This document shows positions 8,634 through 16,491 of a stretch of DNA of 64,000 nucleotides, piece after piece. The translations under genes were made by a program, and so were the position numbers. This stretch comes from Eutrophovita brisbanensis. GTDB taxonomy: Bacteria; Pseudomonadota; Gammaproteobacteria; Burkholderiales; Eutrophovitaceae. Position 1 is the stretch's first letter, and each line of letters starts with the position of its first letter. The notes under the pieces are model-generated. The model searched no databases and was not told the origin of the DNA. It saw nothing but the letters and a program-made list of their open reading frames with translations. The stretch is from positions 620,001 through 684,000 of the forward strand of contig JAYQTM010000001.1 in assembly GCA_038147395.1 (NCBI GenBank), given 5' to 3'.

Positions 8634-9254
8634 ATGGAACTCAAGTTGATTAATGATACTGGGGTGGCATCTGGATCGGTCTCAGTCTCTGATGCGCTTT
8701 TCGCGCGTGAGTATAACGAGCCACTCATTCACCAATTGGTCGTAGCTTTTTTAGCGAATGGAAGAAGCGGCACTCGGGCGCAAAAGGCTCGAGGTGACCT
8801 TAATCGCTCTCACAGAAAGCCGTGGAAGCAAAAAGGTACTGGCCGAGCCCGTTCTGGTTATGCTGGGAGTCCAATTTGGCGTGGTGGCGGCCGAGTGTTT
8901 CCGTCAAGTCCAGATGAAAACTTCTCGCATAAAGTTAACAAGAAAATGTACAAGGTTGGAATTGCGTCGATCTTGTCACAATTAGCGAGAGAGGATCGCA
9001 TCGTGGTTGTTGATTCTTTTTCTGTCGATGTGCCAAAGACGAAGTTGCTCAACGAAAAAGTAAAGTCACTTGGGCTACAGAGCGCATTGATTATTGTTAA
9101 CGAGCCAGATGAAAATCTTTACTTGGCAGCACGCAACCTACATAGCGTAGATGTGTTAACCCCATCGCAAGCGGATCCTGTTAGCTTGCTTCACTTCGAG
9201 AAGGTGATCATCACCAAAGACGCGGTTGAGAGATTCGAGGAGGCTTTGTCATGA
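8634..9254 (+). CDS. rplD: 50S ribosomal protein L4
   Basis: Exit-tunnel protein, 206 residues. The long loop that lines the tunnel is present: GTRAQKARGDLNRSHRK followed by WKQKGTGRARSGYAGSPIW. In E. coli, L4 also represses the S10 operon by acting on its leader. No equivalent leader precedes rpsJ here. The end overlaps rplW by four bases (ATGA), implying coupled translation. Confidence 0.97.
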   Translation: MELKLINDTGVASGSVSVSDALFAREYNEPLIHQLVVAFLANGRSGTRAQKARGDLNRSHRKPWKQKGTGRARSGYAGSPIWRGGGRVFPSSPDENFSHKVNKKMYKVGIASILSQLAREDRIVVVDSFSVDVPKTKLLNEKVKSLGLQSALIIVNEPDENLYLAARNLHSVDVLTPSQADPVSLLHFEKVIITKDAVERFEEALS

Positions 9255-9568
9255 GCCAGGTCAAATTTAGTCAGGAGCGGTTGCTGAAAGTGATTTTGGG
9301 TCCGGTCGTTTCCGAGAAGAGTACCCAGGTCGCTGATTCGAGAGGCCAGTTTGTTTTTAGGGTTGCGACTGACGCAACTAAAGCGGAAATTAAAAACGCT
9401 GTTGAGGTGTTATTCAAGAAAGACGTCGACAGTGTTCAGGTTGTAAACGTTAAGGGAAAGAAGAAGCGTACTGGCCAAAGAATTGGTCAGCGCAAAAATT
9501 GGAAAAAAGCTTACGTTTGTCTCAAGCCTGGGCAGGATATTGACCTTTCTTCAGGGGAGATTAACTAA
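9251..9568 (+). CDS. rplW: 50S ribosomal protein L23
   Basis: Protein at the tunnel exit that docks trigger factor and SRP, 105 residues. Contains GPVVSEKSTQ near the N-terminus and the family loop VNVKGKKKRTGQRIGQRKNWKKAYV. It overlaps rplD by four bases and shares one base with rplB (TAATG). Confidence 0.97.
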   Translation: MSQVKFSQERLLKVILGPVVSEKSTQVADSRGQFVFRVATDATKAEIKNAVEVLFKKDVDSVQVVNVKGKKKRTGQRIGQRKNWKKAYVCLKPGQDIDLSSGEIN

Positions 9569-10392
9569 TGGCACTCGTTAAAATGAATCCGACATCGGCT
9601 GGCCGTAGAGGTGTTGTCGCGGTCGTAGATAAGGACCTTTACAAGGGAAGGCCATACTCTCCACTTGTTGAGGCGCTGAACAAGCGGGCCGGTAGAAACA
9701 ATAAGGGACATGTCACCACGAGGCACCAAGGTGGTGGTCACAAACGTTTGTATAGGGTAATCGATTTTAAGCGAAATAAAGACGGAATCCCTGGTCGAGT
9801 TGAACGTCTTGAGTACGACCCGAATAGAAGCGCGAATATCGCGCTGATTTGTTACGCCGATGGCGAGCGTAAATACATACTTGCGCCCCGTGGCGTCGGT
9901 GTCGGAGATCAGATCAACAACGGATCACTGGCTGCGATTAAGCCTGGCAACAGTATCCCAATCAAGAACATTCCAGTCGGTACGACCATACACTGTATTG
10001 AGTTGAAGCCAGGAAAAGGTGCTCAGATGGCGCGTTCAGCTGGGGCCTCGGTTCAGTTGCTTGCCAAAGAGGGCCCCTACGCTCAGCTGCGACTTCGCTC
10101 TGGCGAGATACGGAAGGTTTCGATTGAGTGTCGTGCCACGATCGGTGAGGTCGGTAATAGCGAACACAGTCTACGCAGCCTCGGTAAAGCAGGTGCTAAG
10201 CGATGGAGAGGTGTCAGGCCAACGGTTCGAGGCGTTGCGATGAACCCAGTCGATCACCCTCATGGTGGTGGTGAAGGCCGAACTGGGACCAAGCGCGATC
10301 CAGTCAGCCCTTGGGGAACACTCACGAAGGGATTTAGGACGCGTAAAAATAAACGTACTCAGAACATGATTGTTCGACGTCGAGCGAAGTAA
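9568..10392 (+). CDS. rplB: 50S ribosomal protein L2
   Basis: Conserved large-subunit protein needed for subunit joining and peptidyl transfer, 274 residues. The RNA-binding domain (VTTRHQGGGHKRLYRVIDFKR) and the C-terminal GVAMNPVDHPHGGGEG motif are intact. The His in HPHGGG corresponds to the functionally important E. coli His229. The start codon overlaps the rplW stop. Confidence 0.98.
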   Translation: MALVKMNPTSAGRRGVVAVVDKDLYKGRPYSPLVEALNKRAGRNNKGHVTTRHQGGGHKRLYRVIDFKRNKDGIPGRVERLEYDPNRSANIALICYADGERKYILAPRGVGVGDQINNGSLAAIKPGNSIPIKNIPVGTTIHCIELKPGKGAQMARSAGASVQLLAKEGPYAQLRLRSGEIRKVSIECRATIGEVGNSEHSLRSLGKAGAKRWRGVRPTVRGVAMNPVDHPHGGGEGRTGTKRDPVSPWGTLTKGFRTRKNKRTQNMIVRRRAK

Positions 10393-10406
10393 GGGGTAGA
10401 TTAGAT

Positions 10407-10688
10407 ATGGCACGATCACTAAAAAAAGGACCGTTCGTGGATCTGCATCTCATGCAGAAAGTTGAAAAGGCTATCGCGGAAAATAGCAAGCGGCCAATTA
10501 AGACCTGGTCAAGGCGTTCAACGGTTCTTCCTGATTTCGTTGGTTTGACAATAGCCGTTCACAATGGGCGCCAGCATATTCCCGTTTATGTTACTGAGAA
10601 TATGGTGGGCCATAAACTTGGTGAGTTCGCCAACACGAGAACTTTCAAAGGTCATGCGGCAGATAAAAAAGTCGCTGGTAAAAAATAA
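10407..10688 (+). CDS. rpsS: 30S ribosomal protein S19
   Basis: 30S head protein contacting the A-site finger, 93 residues. Begins MARSLKKGPFVDLHLM and contains TWSRRSTVLPDFVGLTIAVHNG and GHKLGEFANTRTFKGH. GGGGTAGA lies ahead of ATG 10407. It sits 14 bases after rplB. Confidence 0.98.
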   Translation: MARSLKKGPFVDLHLMQKVEKAIAENSKRPIKTWSRRSTVLPDFVGLTIAVHNGRQHIPVYVTENMVGHKLGEFANTRTFKGHAADKKVAGKK

Positions 10689-10703
10689 GAAGAGGGCTTG
10701 ACT

Positions 10704-11039
10704 ATGGAAACATCTGCAAAACTTCGAGGTGTCAGACTCTCTCCTCAAAAGGGGCGTCTGGTAGCGGATCAAATCCGCGGCCTATCAGTTGATAAGGCCC
10801 TAGACATATTGAGCTTCAGCCCAAAAAAGGGCGCGCAGATTGTCAAAAAGGTTCTTGAGTCTGCGATAGCTAACGCTGAGCATAATGATGGGGCGGATAT
10901 AGACGAGCTCAAGGTGGCCACGATTTATGTTGAGAAAGGTCCGGTATTCAAACGATTTAGACCTAGAGCGAAAGGTCGTGGTGTGAAGATATTGAAGCCT
11001 ACGTGTCACATTTTTGTGACTGTTGGTGACGGAGCTTAA
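10704..11039 (+). CDS. rplV: 50S ribosomal protein L22
   Basis: Tunnel-lining protein, 111 residues from ATG 10704. A TTG six bases earlier is in frame, but ATG gives METSAKLRGVRLSPQKGRLV, matching the family N-terminus, with AAGAGGG as ribosome-binding site. The beta-hairpin that reaches the tunnel constriction is FKRFRPRAKGRGVKILKPTCH. Confidence 0.96.
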   Translation: METSAKLRGVRLSPQKGRLVADQIRGLSVDKALDILSFSPKKGAQIVKKVLESAIANAEHNDGADIDELKVATIYVEKGPVFKRFRPRAKGRGVKILKPTCHIFVTVGDGA

Positions 11040-11048
11040 GGAGCGAAT

Positions 11049-11765
11049 ATGGGACAAAAAATTAATCCGATTGGATTCCGACTCGGGGTTCAGCGTAACT
11101 GGAGTTCACGTTGGTATGCCACCGGTAGAGACTTCTCGGGTATGTTGCTTCAGGATATCGAAGTTCGTAAATTCTTGAAGAAGCGCTTGGCTCACGCATC
11201 GGTTGCGAAGGTCGTGATAGAGCGACCGACAAAAAATGCGCGTATTACGATTCACAGCGCTCGTCCAGGCATCGTAATCGGTAAAAAAGGCGAGGACATA
11301 GAGATCCTTCGTGCTGAACTACAACGACTGATGGGAGTTCCAGTCCACCTCAACATTGAGGAGGTGAGAAAGCCAGAGATTGATGCACAGTTGATAGCAG
11401 ATTCTGTTGCGCAACAGCTCGAGAAACGCATTATGTTCCGTAGGGCGATGAAGCGCGCGATGCAAAACGCGATGCGGTTAGGCGCTCAGGGAATCAAAAT
11501 CATGAGCGCAGGCCGATTGAATGGTGCAGATATTGCGCGGATTGAATGGTACAGAGAGGGCCGAGTACCTTTGCACACACTTCGCGCAGAGATCGATTAT
11601 GGAGTGTCCGAGGCGCTGACGACATATGGAATCATAGGAATTAAGGTCTGGATCTACCGCGGACAGGTGCTAGGCGCGAATGAACAAGCCTCGACGCCAG
11701 CTGATGCCGCTCCAGCGCCCAAAAAACAGCGAAAATCAGGAGTGAATAATGCTGCAACCGTCTAG
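11049..11765 (+). CDS. rpsC: 30S ribosomal protein S3
   Basis: mRNA-entry protein with helicase-like role, 238 residues. It has the N-terminal MGQKINPIGFRLG, a KH domain with the GIVIGKKGEDIE loop, and the C-terminal half with RLNGADIARIEWYREGRVPLHT. A short Ala/Pro/Lys-rich tail follows the conserved end. The last 17 bases overlap rplP. Confidence 0.97.
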   Translation: MGQKINPIGFRLGVQRNWSSRWYATGRDFSGMLLQDIEVRKFLKKRLAHASVAKVVIERPTKNARITIHSARPGIVIGKKGEDIEILRAELQRLMGVPVHLNIEEVRKPEIDAQLIADSVAQQLEKRIMFRRAMKRAMQNAMRLGAQGIKIMSAGRLNGADIARIEWYREGRVPLHTLRAEIDYGVSEALTTYGIIGIKVWIYRGQVLGANEQASTPADAAPAPKKQRKSGVNNAATV

Positions 11766-12162
11766 AACCAAGTTTCGAAAGTACCACAAGGGGAGAAACT
11801 ACGGTGTCGCTACTCGTGGTGCGAAGGTCTCGTTCGGTGAGTTTGGACTTAAGTCGATTGATCGGGGTAGATTAACTGCTCGACAAATTGAAGCAGCGCG
11901 AAGGGCGATGACTCGTCACATTAAAAGGGGCGGTAGGATCTGGATTCGGATCTTCCCTGACAAACCAATCTCCCAGAAGCCAGCAGAGGTGAGGATGGGT
12001 AACGGAAAAGGTAATCCAGAATATTGGGTTGCTGAAATTCAGCCCGGTAAGGTTTTATACGAGATGGATGGCGTTCAAGAGGACGTTGCTAGAGAGGCGT
12101 TTCGGTTGGCTGCGGCAAAGCTACCATTGCGTACTGTGTTCGTTCATCGCCAATTGGGGTAA
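11749..12162 (+). CDS. rplP: 50S ribosomal protein L16
   Basis: Large-subunit protein near the A-site tRNA elbow, 137 residues. Starts MLQPSRTKFRKYHKGRN and contains RQIEAARRAMTRHIKRGG and the KPAEVRMGNGKGNPEYWVA loop. The Arg in the RMGNGKG loop is the position hydroxylated in E. coli L16. It begins inside rpsC, so translation is probably coupled. Confidence 0.97.
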   Translation: MLQPSRTKFRKYHKGRNYGVATRGAKVSFGEFGLKSIDRGRLTARQIEAARRAMTRHIKRGGRIWIRIFPDKPISQKPAEVRMGNGKGNPEYWVAEIQPGKVLYEMDGVQEDVAREAFRLAAAKLPLRTVFVHRQLG

Positions 12163-12165
12163 ATC

Positions 12166-12363
12166 ATGAAAGCGAAAGATTTAGATAGTAAAACTGTGGT
12201 CGAACTGAACAAAGAGTTACATGATTTACTAAAGGCTCAATTTTCATTACGAATGCAAAAGGCGACACAGCAGCTAACCAATTCAAGCGAGTTGGGCAAA
12301 GTGCGTCGTGATATTGCACGCGTCAAAACCGTACTAGCCAAAAAGGTGACTGCCGATGTCTGA
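12166..12363 (+). CDS. rpmC: 50S ribosomal protein L29
   Basis: Small two-helix protein at the tunnel exit, 65 residues. MKAKDLDSKTVVELNKELHD and RRDIARVKTVL match the family. It lies three bases after rplP and overlaps rpsQ by eight bases. Confidence 0.95.
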   Translation: MKAKDLDSKTVVELNKELHDLLKAQFSLRMQKATQQLTNSSELGKVRRDIARVKTVLAKKVTADV

Positions 12364-12625
12364 GAATACCAAAGCCAACCGACGCCGCCTCATGGGGCGA
12401 GTTGTTTCAGATAAAATGGAAAAAACTGTCACCGTTCTTGTTGAGCGGCAAGTGAAGCACGCTCTCTATGGGAAATTCGTCAAGAAATCAACAAAATACC
12501 ACGCTCACGATGAGGCAAACGAGTGCTCTATCGGAGATACGGTGCTCATCGAGGAAGGTGTCCCTCGATCTAAAACTAAGACATGGTCCGTTGCGCGGCT
12601 TGTAGAGAAGGCCACGATCGTCTAG
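12356..12625 (+). CDS. rpsQ: 30S ribosomal protein S17
   Basis: OB-fold primary 16S rRNA binder, 89 residues. Motifs: LMGRVVSDKMEKTVTVLVER, the loop HALYGKFVKKSTKYHAHDE and the GDTVLIEEGVPRSKTKTW stretch. It is the last gene of the S10 block. A 174-base gap with a promoter and leader follows. Confidence 0.97.
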   Translation: MSENTKANRRRLMGRVVSDKMEKTVTVLVERQVKHALYGKFVKKSTKYHAHDEANECSIGDTVLIEEGVPRSKTKTWSVARLVEKATIV

Positions 12626-12632
12626 TCGGGTA

Positions 12633-12661
12633 TTGTGTAGCAGGTATTTTTATTTTACAAT
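12633..12661 (+). promoter_or_regulatory. Candidate spc operon promoter upstream of rplN
   Basis: TTGTGT (12633-12638), a 17-base spacer, then TACAAT (12656-12661), predicting a start near 12668. It lies in the rpsQ-rplN gap, the same place as the spc promoter in E. coli. Both boxes depart modestly from consensus. The start site is inferred. Confidence 0.5.
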
Positions 12662-12671
12662 GTTCGGCTTT

Positions 12672-12766
12672 GTAAGTTTGATGCGGTGTTGATCGTCGTC
12701 TGACTTACGGGTCGAGAAGCAATTAACCCGGACGGGTGCCAATACTGTTCTGTCGTTTGTAACGAC
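12672..12766 (+). promoter_or_regulatory. Structured spc leader, three small hairpins
   Basis: GTAAGT (12672-12677) can pair with ACTTAC (12713-12718). ACCC (12726-12729) pairs with GGGT (12734-12737) around GGAC. GTCGTT (12752-12757) pairs perfectly with AACGAC (12761-12766) around TGT. No T-run follows, so this is not a terminator. The role is unknown, and a protein-binding leader is one possibility. Confidence 0.35.
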
Positions 12767-12799
12767 GGAGTAAGTTGGTTAAATGTAGGCGTATAACTT

Positions 12800-13168
12800 A
12801 TGATTCAAATGCAATCACGACTCCAGGTTGCTGACAACACTGGGGCCCGGTCTGTTATGTGTATCAAAGTCCTCGGTGGCTCTAAAAGACGATATGCGGG
12901 TGTCGGAGACATCATCAAGGTGGCCATCAAAGAGGCAGCCCCCAGGGGAAGAGTGAAAAAGGGTGAGGTCTACAACGCGGTAGTTGTTCGTACGGCCTCG
13001 GGTGTGCGTCGTCAGGATGGCTCTTTGATTAAATTCGACGGCAATGCAGCGGTTCTCCTCAATACAAAACTCGAGCCGATTGGCACGCGTATTTTCGGAC
13101 CTGTGACACGGGAGCTTCGTACAGAGAAATTCATGAAAATCGTTTCTCTGGCTCCGGAAGTTCTCTAA
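12800..13168 (+). CDS. rplN: 50S ribosomal protein L14
   Basis: Interface protein forming bridges B5 and B8 and the binding site of the silencing factor RsfS, 122 residues. Begins MIQMQSRLQVADNTGARSVMCI and contains VKKGEVYNAVVVRT and the end RTEKFMKIVSLAPEVL. First gene of the spc block after the leader. Confidence 0.98.
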   Translation: MIQMQSRLQVADNTGARSVMCIKVLGGSKRRYAGVGDIIKVAIKEAAPRGRVKKGEVYNAVVVRTASGVRRQDGSLIKFDGNAAVLLNTKLEPIGTRIFGPVTRELRTEKFMKIVSLAPEVL

Positions 13169-13187
13169 CTCGCGCTAAGGACTAGTT

Positions 13188-13505
13188 ATGGAAAAAATTC
13201 GTAAGGGTGACAAAGTGTTTGTCACGGCAGGCAAGGACAAGGGGAAACAGGGAACCGTGTTGCGTGTCTTATCCAACTCGACGGTGGTGGTTGAGGGAAT
13301 CAATCGTGTAAAAAAACATGAACGAGCAAATCCCATGACCGGAGCGGCAGGTGGGATTGTGTCTAAGGAGATGCCTCTTCAAAGGTCGAATGTTTTAGTC
13401 GTTAATCCTGCGACCAGCAAAGGTGATCGAGTGGGTATTAAAACGCTTGAGGATGGTTCTCGCGTTCGCGTATTTCGTTCTAATGGCGAAATGGTTGATT
13501 CATGA
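13188..13505 (+). CDS. rplX: 50S ribosomal protein L24
   Basis: Assembly-initiating protein with a KOW domain (KIRKGDKVFVTAGKDKGKQGTV) at the N-terminus, 105 residues. The central VEGINRVKKHERAN and late DGSRVRVFRSNGE match the family. It follows rplN by 19 bases. Confidence 0.97.
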   Translation: MEKIRKGDKVFVTAGKDKGKQGTVLRVLSNSTVVVEGINRVKKHERANPMTGAAGGIVSKEMPLQRSNVLVVNPATSKGDRVGIKTLEDGSRVRVFRSNGEMVDS

Positions 13506-13515
13506 AAGGTTCTGA

Positions 13516-14082
13516 ATGACTGACGGAGAAAAAAGCGCAGTGGACGCTCGGCTAGTTAAAGTTTACAAAGATGAGGTTGTTCCTGGGCTATTGAAAGAGT
13601 TTGGGTACAAAAGCGTCATGGAGGTGCCTCGCATCACCAAGATCGTATTGAATATGGGCGTCGGTGAGGCGGTTGCTGACAAGAAAGTGTTAGAGCACGC
13701 CGTCAATGACCTGACTCTGATCGCTGGACAAAAACCAATCATCACGAAAGCGAGAAAATCGATCGCCGGGTTCAAGATCAGGGACGGATACCCCATTGGA
13801 TGTAAGGTGACCCTGCGTGGTACGCGCATGTTTGAGTTTTTGGATCGCCTTATCTCCGTTGCAATTCCGCGTATCCGTGATTTCAGGGGAATTCCAGCGA
13901 AGTCGTTTGATGGTCGTGGAAACTTCAACATGGGTGTTCGCGAGCAAATCATATTTCCAGAGATTGAATACGACAAAATAGACGCTCTTCGCGGGCTCAA
14001 CGTCACAATCACTACAACTGCGAAGTCGGATAAAGAGGCTCGAGCGCTTCTTTCTGCTTTCCGTTTTCCGTTCAGGAACTGA
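13516..14082 (+). CDS. rplE: 50S ribosomal protein L5
   Basis: 5S rRNA-binding protein, 188 residues (E. coli 179). A nine-residue extra N-terminus (MTDGEKSAV) precedes the conserved YKDEVVPGLLKEFGYKSVMEVPRI. KIVLNMGVGEAV, the QKPIITKARKSIAGFKIR loop and the C-terminal ALLSAFRFPFRN are all present. AAAGG precedes ATG 13516. In E. coli, S8 controls the spc operon by binding near the rplX-rplE junction. No clear S8 site was recognised here by eye. Confidence 0.97.
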   Translation: MTDGEKSAVDARLVKVYKDEVVPGLLKEFGYKSVMEVPRITKIVLNMGVGEAVADKKVLEHAVNDLTLIAGQKPIITKARKSIAGFKIRDGYPIGCKVTLRGTRMFEFLDRLISVAIPRIRDFRGIPAKSFDGRGNFNMGVREQIIFPEIEYDKIDALRGLNVTITTTAKSDKEARALLSAFRFPFRN

Positions 14083-14089
14083 GGTTTAT

Positions 14090-14395
14090 ATGGCTAAAAA
14101 ATCAATCATGAACAGAGATGCGAAGCGTCGTTCAACCGTCGCCAAGTACGCAGAAAAACGACAGTCGTTAGATGCAGTTCTCAAGAACGCTAACGCATCT
14201 GAGGAAGAAAAGTACTTGGCCCGTATGGCGCTGCAAAAATTACCTCGTAACTCCAGTCCAGTGCGGCTTAGAAATCGTTGCGCGTTAACTGGAAGGCCTA
14301 GAGGTGTATTTAAAAAATTTGGTCTAGCCCGAGGGAAGCTTCGAGAAATCGCTATGCGAGGTGAAGTTCCTGGAATTATCAAAGCGAGTTGGTAG
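14090..14395 (+). CDS. rpsN: 30S ribosomal protein S14 (zinc-free form)
   Basis: 30S head protein, 101 residues, the long form without the Cys zinc ribbon. It contains LPRNSSPVRLRNRCALTGRPRGVFKKFGLAR and ends EVPGIIKASW. The single Cys confirms the zinc-independent type. It sits seven bases after rplE and 12 before rpsH. Confidence 0.97.
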   Translation: MAKKSIMNRDAKRRSTVAKYAEKRQSLDAVLKNANASEEEKYLARMALQKLPRNSSPVRLRNRCALTGRPRGVFKKFGLARGKLREIAMRGEVPGIIKASW

Positions 14396-14407
14396 GAGAG
14401 TGCAGCT

Positions 14408-14833
14408 ATGAGTATGAGTGATCCCATTGCTGATATGTTAACGAGAATCAGAAACGCCCAGCTTGCTGAAAAAATTAGCGTGCGCATGCCGCTCAGCAAA
14501 GTCAAGAAGGCTATTGCTCAGGTGTTGATTGATGAAGGTTACGTTGATGGAATGAATATAGTCGATGAGTCGGGAAAGAAGCCTGAGTTAGAGCTATCTC
14601 TTAAATATTATTCAGGTCGACCTGTGATTGAAAAAATCGAGCGAGTTAGCCGTCCTGGTCTGCGCATTTATAAGGGTGCGCAAGATATCCCTCGGGTAAT
14701 GAACGGATTGGGGGTAGCAATCATGTCGACCCCTCAGGGTGTGATGACTGATCGGAAGGCTCGCAAAACCGGGATCGGCGGTGAAGTGCTCTGTATTCGT
14801 TGCCTAAATTTGGCTAACGATTGGCGCACTTAA
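14408..14833 (+). CDS. rpsH: 30S ribosomal protein S8, with an apparent 3'-end frameshift
   Basis: Primary 16S rRNA binder and, in E. coli, the spc operon repressor. As read it has 141 residues, about ten more than the family's usual 130. It is normal from MSMSDPIADMLTRIRN through TPQGVMTDRKARKTGIGGEVLC, but then continues IRCLNLANDWRT instead of the near-universal short ending (C-aromatic-V-A or V-W). Removing one base at 14795-14797 gives CFVA or CIVA and a stop at 14805-14807, exactly the family ending. The extra base may be a sequencing error or a real mutation. The core RNA-binding protein is otherwise intact. Confidence 0.95.
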   Translation: MSMSDPIADMLTRIRNAQLAEKISVRMPLSKVKKAIAQVLIDEGYVDGMNIVDESGKKPELELSLKYYSGRPVIEKIERVSRPGLRIYKGAQDIPRVMNGLGVAIMSTPQGVMTDRKARKTGIGGEVLCIRCLNLANDWRT

Positions 14834-14855
14834 GAAAATTAATCGGAGTATTCAA

Positions 14856-15389
14856 ATGTCACGTGTCGGTAAGAGTCCAATAACGATCCCATCAGGTACG
14901 CAGGTGTCAATTGTTGGGCAAAAGATTGAGGTAAAAGGCTCCCTCGGGGTGTTAGCTCGGGAGTTCAGTGATTTGGTGAAGGTTTCCCAAGATGGGGACA
15001 CGTTAACGGTGAGTCCCGTTGATGATAGCAAGTCGGCCCGTTCGTTGTATGGAACCACGCGAGCACTTCTCGCAAATATGGTCACTGGTGTTAGCTCTGG
15101 CTTTGAGAAAAAGCTCACGCTCGTCGGCGTTGGTTATCGCGCTCAAGCGCAAGGGAATAAACTGAACTTGTCACTGGGTTTCTCTCATCCGGTTGTTCAC
15201 GATTTGCCAACAGGTGTCACGGCGGAGACGCCTCAGCAAACCGAAATCGTGATTAAAGGGATCGACAAGCAGTTGGTTGGTCAGGTAGCTGCTAATGTAA
15301 GAGGTTATCGACCACCCGAGCCATACAAGGGTAAAGGGGTTCGTTATGCAGATGAACGTGTGATCATGAAAGAGACCAAGAAAAAATAA
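14856..15389 (+). CDS. rplF: 50S ribosomal protein L6
   Basis: Large-subunit protein near the sarcin-ricin loop, 177 residues. MSRVGKSPITIPSGTQV at the start and the C-terminal GYRPPEPYKGKGVRYADE signature are present. Starts at ATG 14856 with CGGAG upstream. Confidence 0.98.
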   Translation: MSRVGKSPITIPSGTQVSIVGQKIEVKGSLGVLAREFSDLVKVSQDGDTLTVSPVDDSKSARSLYGTTRALLANMVTGVSSGFEKKLTLVGVGYRAQAQGNKLNLSLGFSHPVVHDLPTGVTAETPQQTEIVIKGIDKQLVGQVAANVRGYRPPEPYKGKGVRYADERVIMKETKKK

Positions 15390-15398
15390 GGTTGTGAC

Positions 15399-15755
15399 AT
15401 GTTAGATAAAAATTCCTCTAGAGCGCGAAGAGCCCGAAAAATAAGATTTAAAATTGCAAAGTCTGGGGCGGGACACCGATTGCAGGTCCACCGGACCAAC
15501 ATGCACATCTATGCCCAGATATTGGATCGCGATTCAAAAGTTGTTGTGTCTGCCTCCTCTGTGGAGGCGGCGGTCAAGATCGGTTCTTCAAACGGTGGCA
15601 ATGTGAAGTCAGCTATAGATGTGGGCACGAGAATTGCCCAACGGGCAAAGGATAAGGGTCTCGAGCAGGTGGCTTTTGACCGGTCAGGTTTCGTTTATCA
15701 CGGCAGGATTAAAGCACTGGCAGACGCGGCGCGTGAAGCCGGCTTACAGTTTTAA
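15399..15755 (+). CDS. rplR: 50S ribosomal protein L18
   Basis: 5S rRNA-binding protein, 118 residues. A basic N-terminus (SSRARRARKIRFKIAK) precedes RLQVHRTNMHIYAQILD. The C-terminus FDRSGFVYHGRIKALADAAREAGLQF is the family signature. It lies 9 bases after rplF. Confidence 0.97.
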   Translation: MLDKNSSRARRARKIRFKIAKSGAGHRLQVHRTNMHIYAQILDRDSKVVVSASSVEAAVKIGSSNGGNVKSAIDVGTRIAQRAKDKGLEQVAFDRSGFVYHGRIKALADAAREAGLQF

Positions 15756-15764
15756 GGGGTAAAA

Positions 15765-16277
15765 ATGGCACGATCTCAAAATCAATCAGAAGAACGTTCA
15801 GACGGGCTCCGTGAAAAAATGGTTGCGGTCAACCGTGTCACGAAAGTGGTCAAGGGTGGTCGTATTCTCGGCTTTGCCGCGCTCGCAGTTGTGGGTGATG
15901 GTGACGGTGGGATCGGTATGGGCAAAGGAAAGGCAAGGGAGGTACCTGTCGCGATCCAGAAGGGCATGGAGGAGGCTCGTAAAAAGCTTTTTAAAGTAGC
16001 ACTAAAAGACGGGACTCTTCAGCACAGTGTTGTGGGTATTCATGGTGCGGCAAAGGTATATATGCAACCGGCTTCTGAAGGAACTGGAATTATTGCAGGT
16101 GGGCCCATGAGAGCAGTTTTCGAGGTGATGGGTGTCACGAATATCCTTGCCAAGTGTATTGGGTCGACAAACCCTTATAACGTCGTCCGTGCGACTTTGA
16201 ATGGACTTGCTGCGATGAACTCGCCGTCTGAGGTTGCATTGAAACGAGGCAAGACGGTAGAAGAAATTTTGGAGTGA
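15765..16277 (+). CDS. rpsE: 30S ribosomal protein S5
   Basis: Decoding-fidelity protein, 170 residues. The double-stranded RNA-binding-like N-domain carries VNRVTKVVKGGRILGFAALAVVGD, and the second domain carries AGGPMRAVFEVMGVTNILAKCIGSTNPYNVVRATLNGL. GGGGTAAAA precedes ATG 15765. Confidence 0.98.
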   Translation: MARSQNQSEERSDGLREKMVAVNRVTKVVKGGRILGFAALAVVGDGDGGIGMGKGKAREVPVAIQKGMEEARKKLFKVALKDGTLQHSVVGIHGAAKVYMQPASEGTGIIAGGPMRAVFEVMGVTNILAKCIGSTNPYNVVRATLNGLAAMNSPSEVALKRGKTVEEILE

Positions 16278-16284
16278 TGTAATT

Positions 16285-16485
16285 ATGAACGCCGCCGTTA
16301 AGAAAGAGAACAACACGATCACGGTGACACTGGTAAAAAGTGTCATTGGTGCCAAGAAGAGCCACAGAGAAACTGTACGAGGTCTAGGTTTGCGAAGAAT
16401 TCGACACACCGTCACGTTAGAAGACACGCCGTCGGTTAGAGGCATGGTTTCTAAGGTCGACTATCTCGTCAAGGTCGAGGGGTAA
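16285..16485 (+). CDS. rpmD: 50S ribosomal protein L30
   Basis: Small large-subunit protein, 66 residues. VTLVKSVIGAKKSHRETVRGLGLRRI, DTPSVRGMVSKVDYLVKV and the length fit the bacterial L30 family, with a six-residue N-terminal addition relative to E. coli. It lies between rpsE and rplO with 7- and 6-base gaps. Confidence 0.96.
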   Translation: MNAAVKKENNTITVTLVKSVIGAKKSHRETVRGLGLRRIRHTVTLEDTPSVRGMVSKVDYLVKVEG

Positions 16486-16491
16486 CACGAA

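Noticed and set aside
13563..14012. 149-codon open frame antisense to rplE
   Set aside because: It is a shadow of a highly conserved ribosomal gene, with no ribosome-binding site and no recognisable domain.
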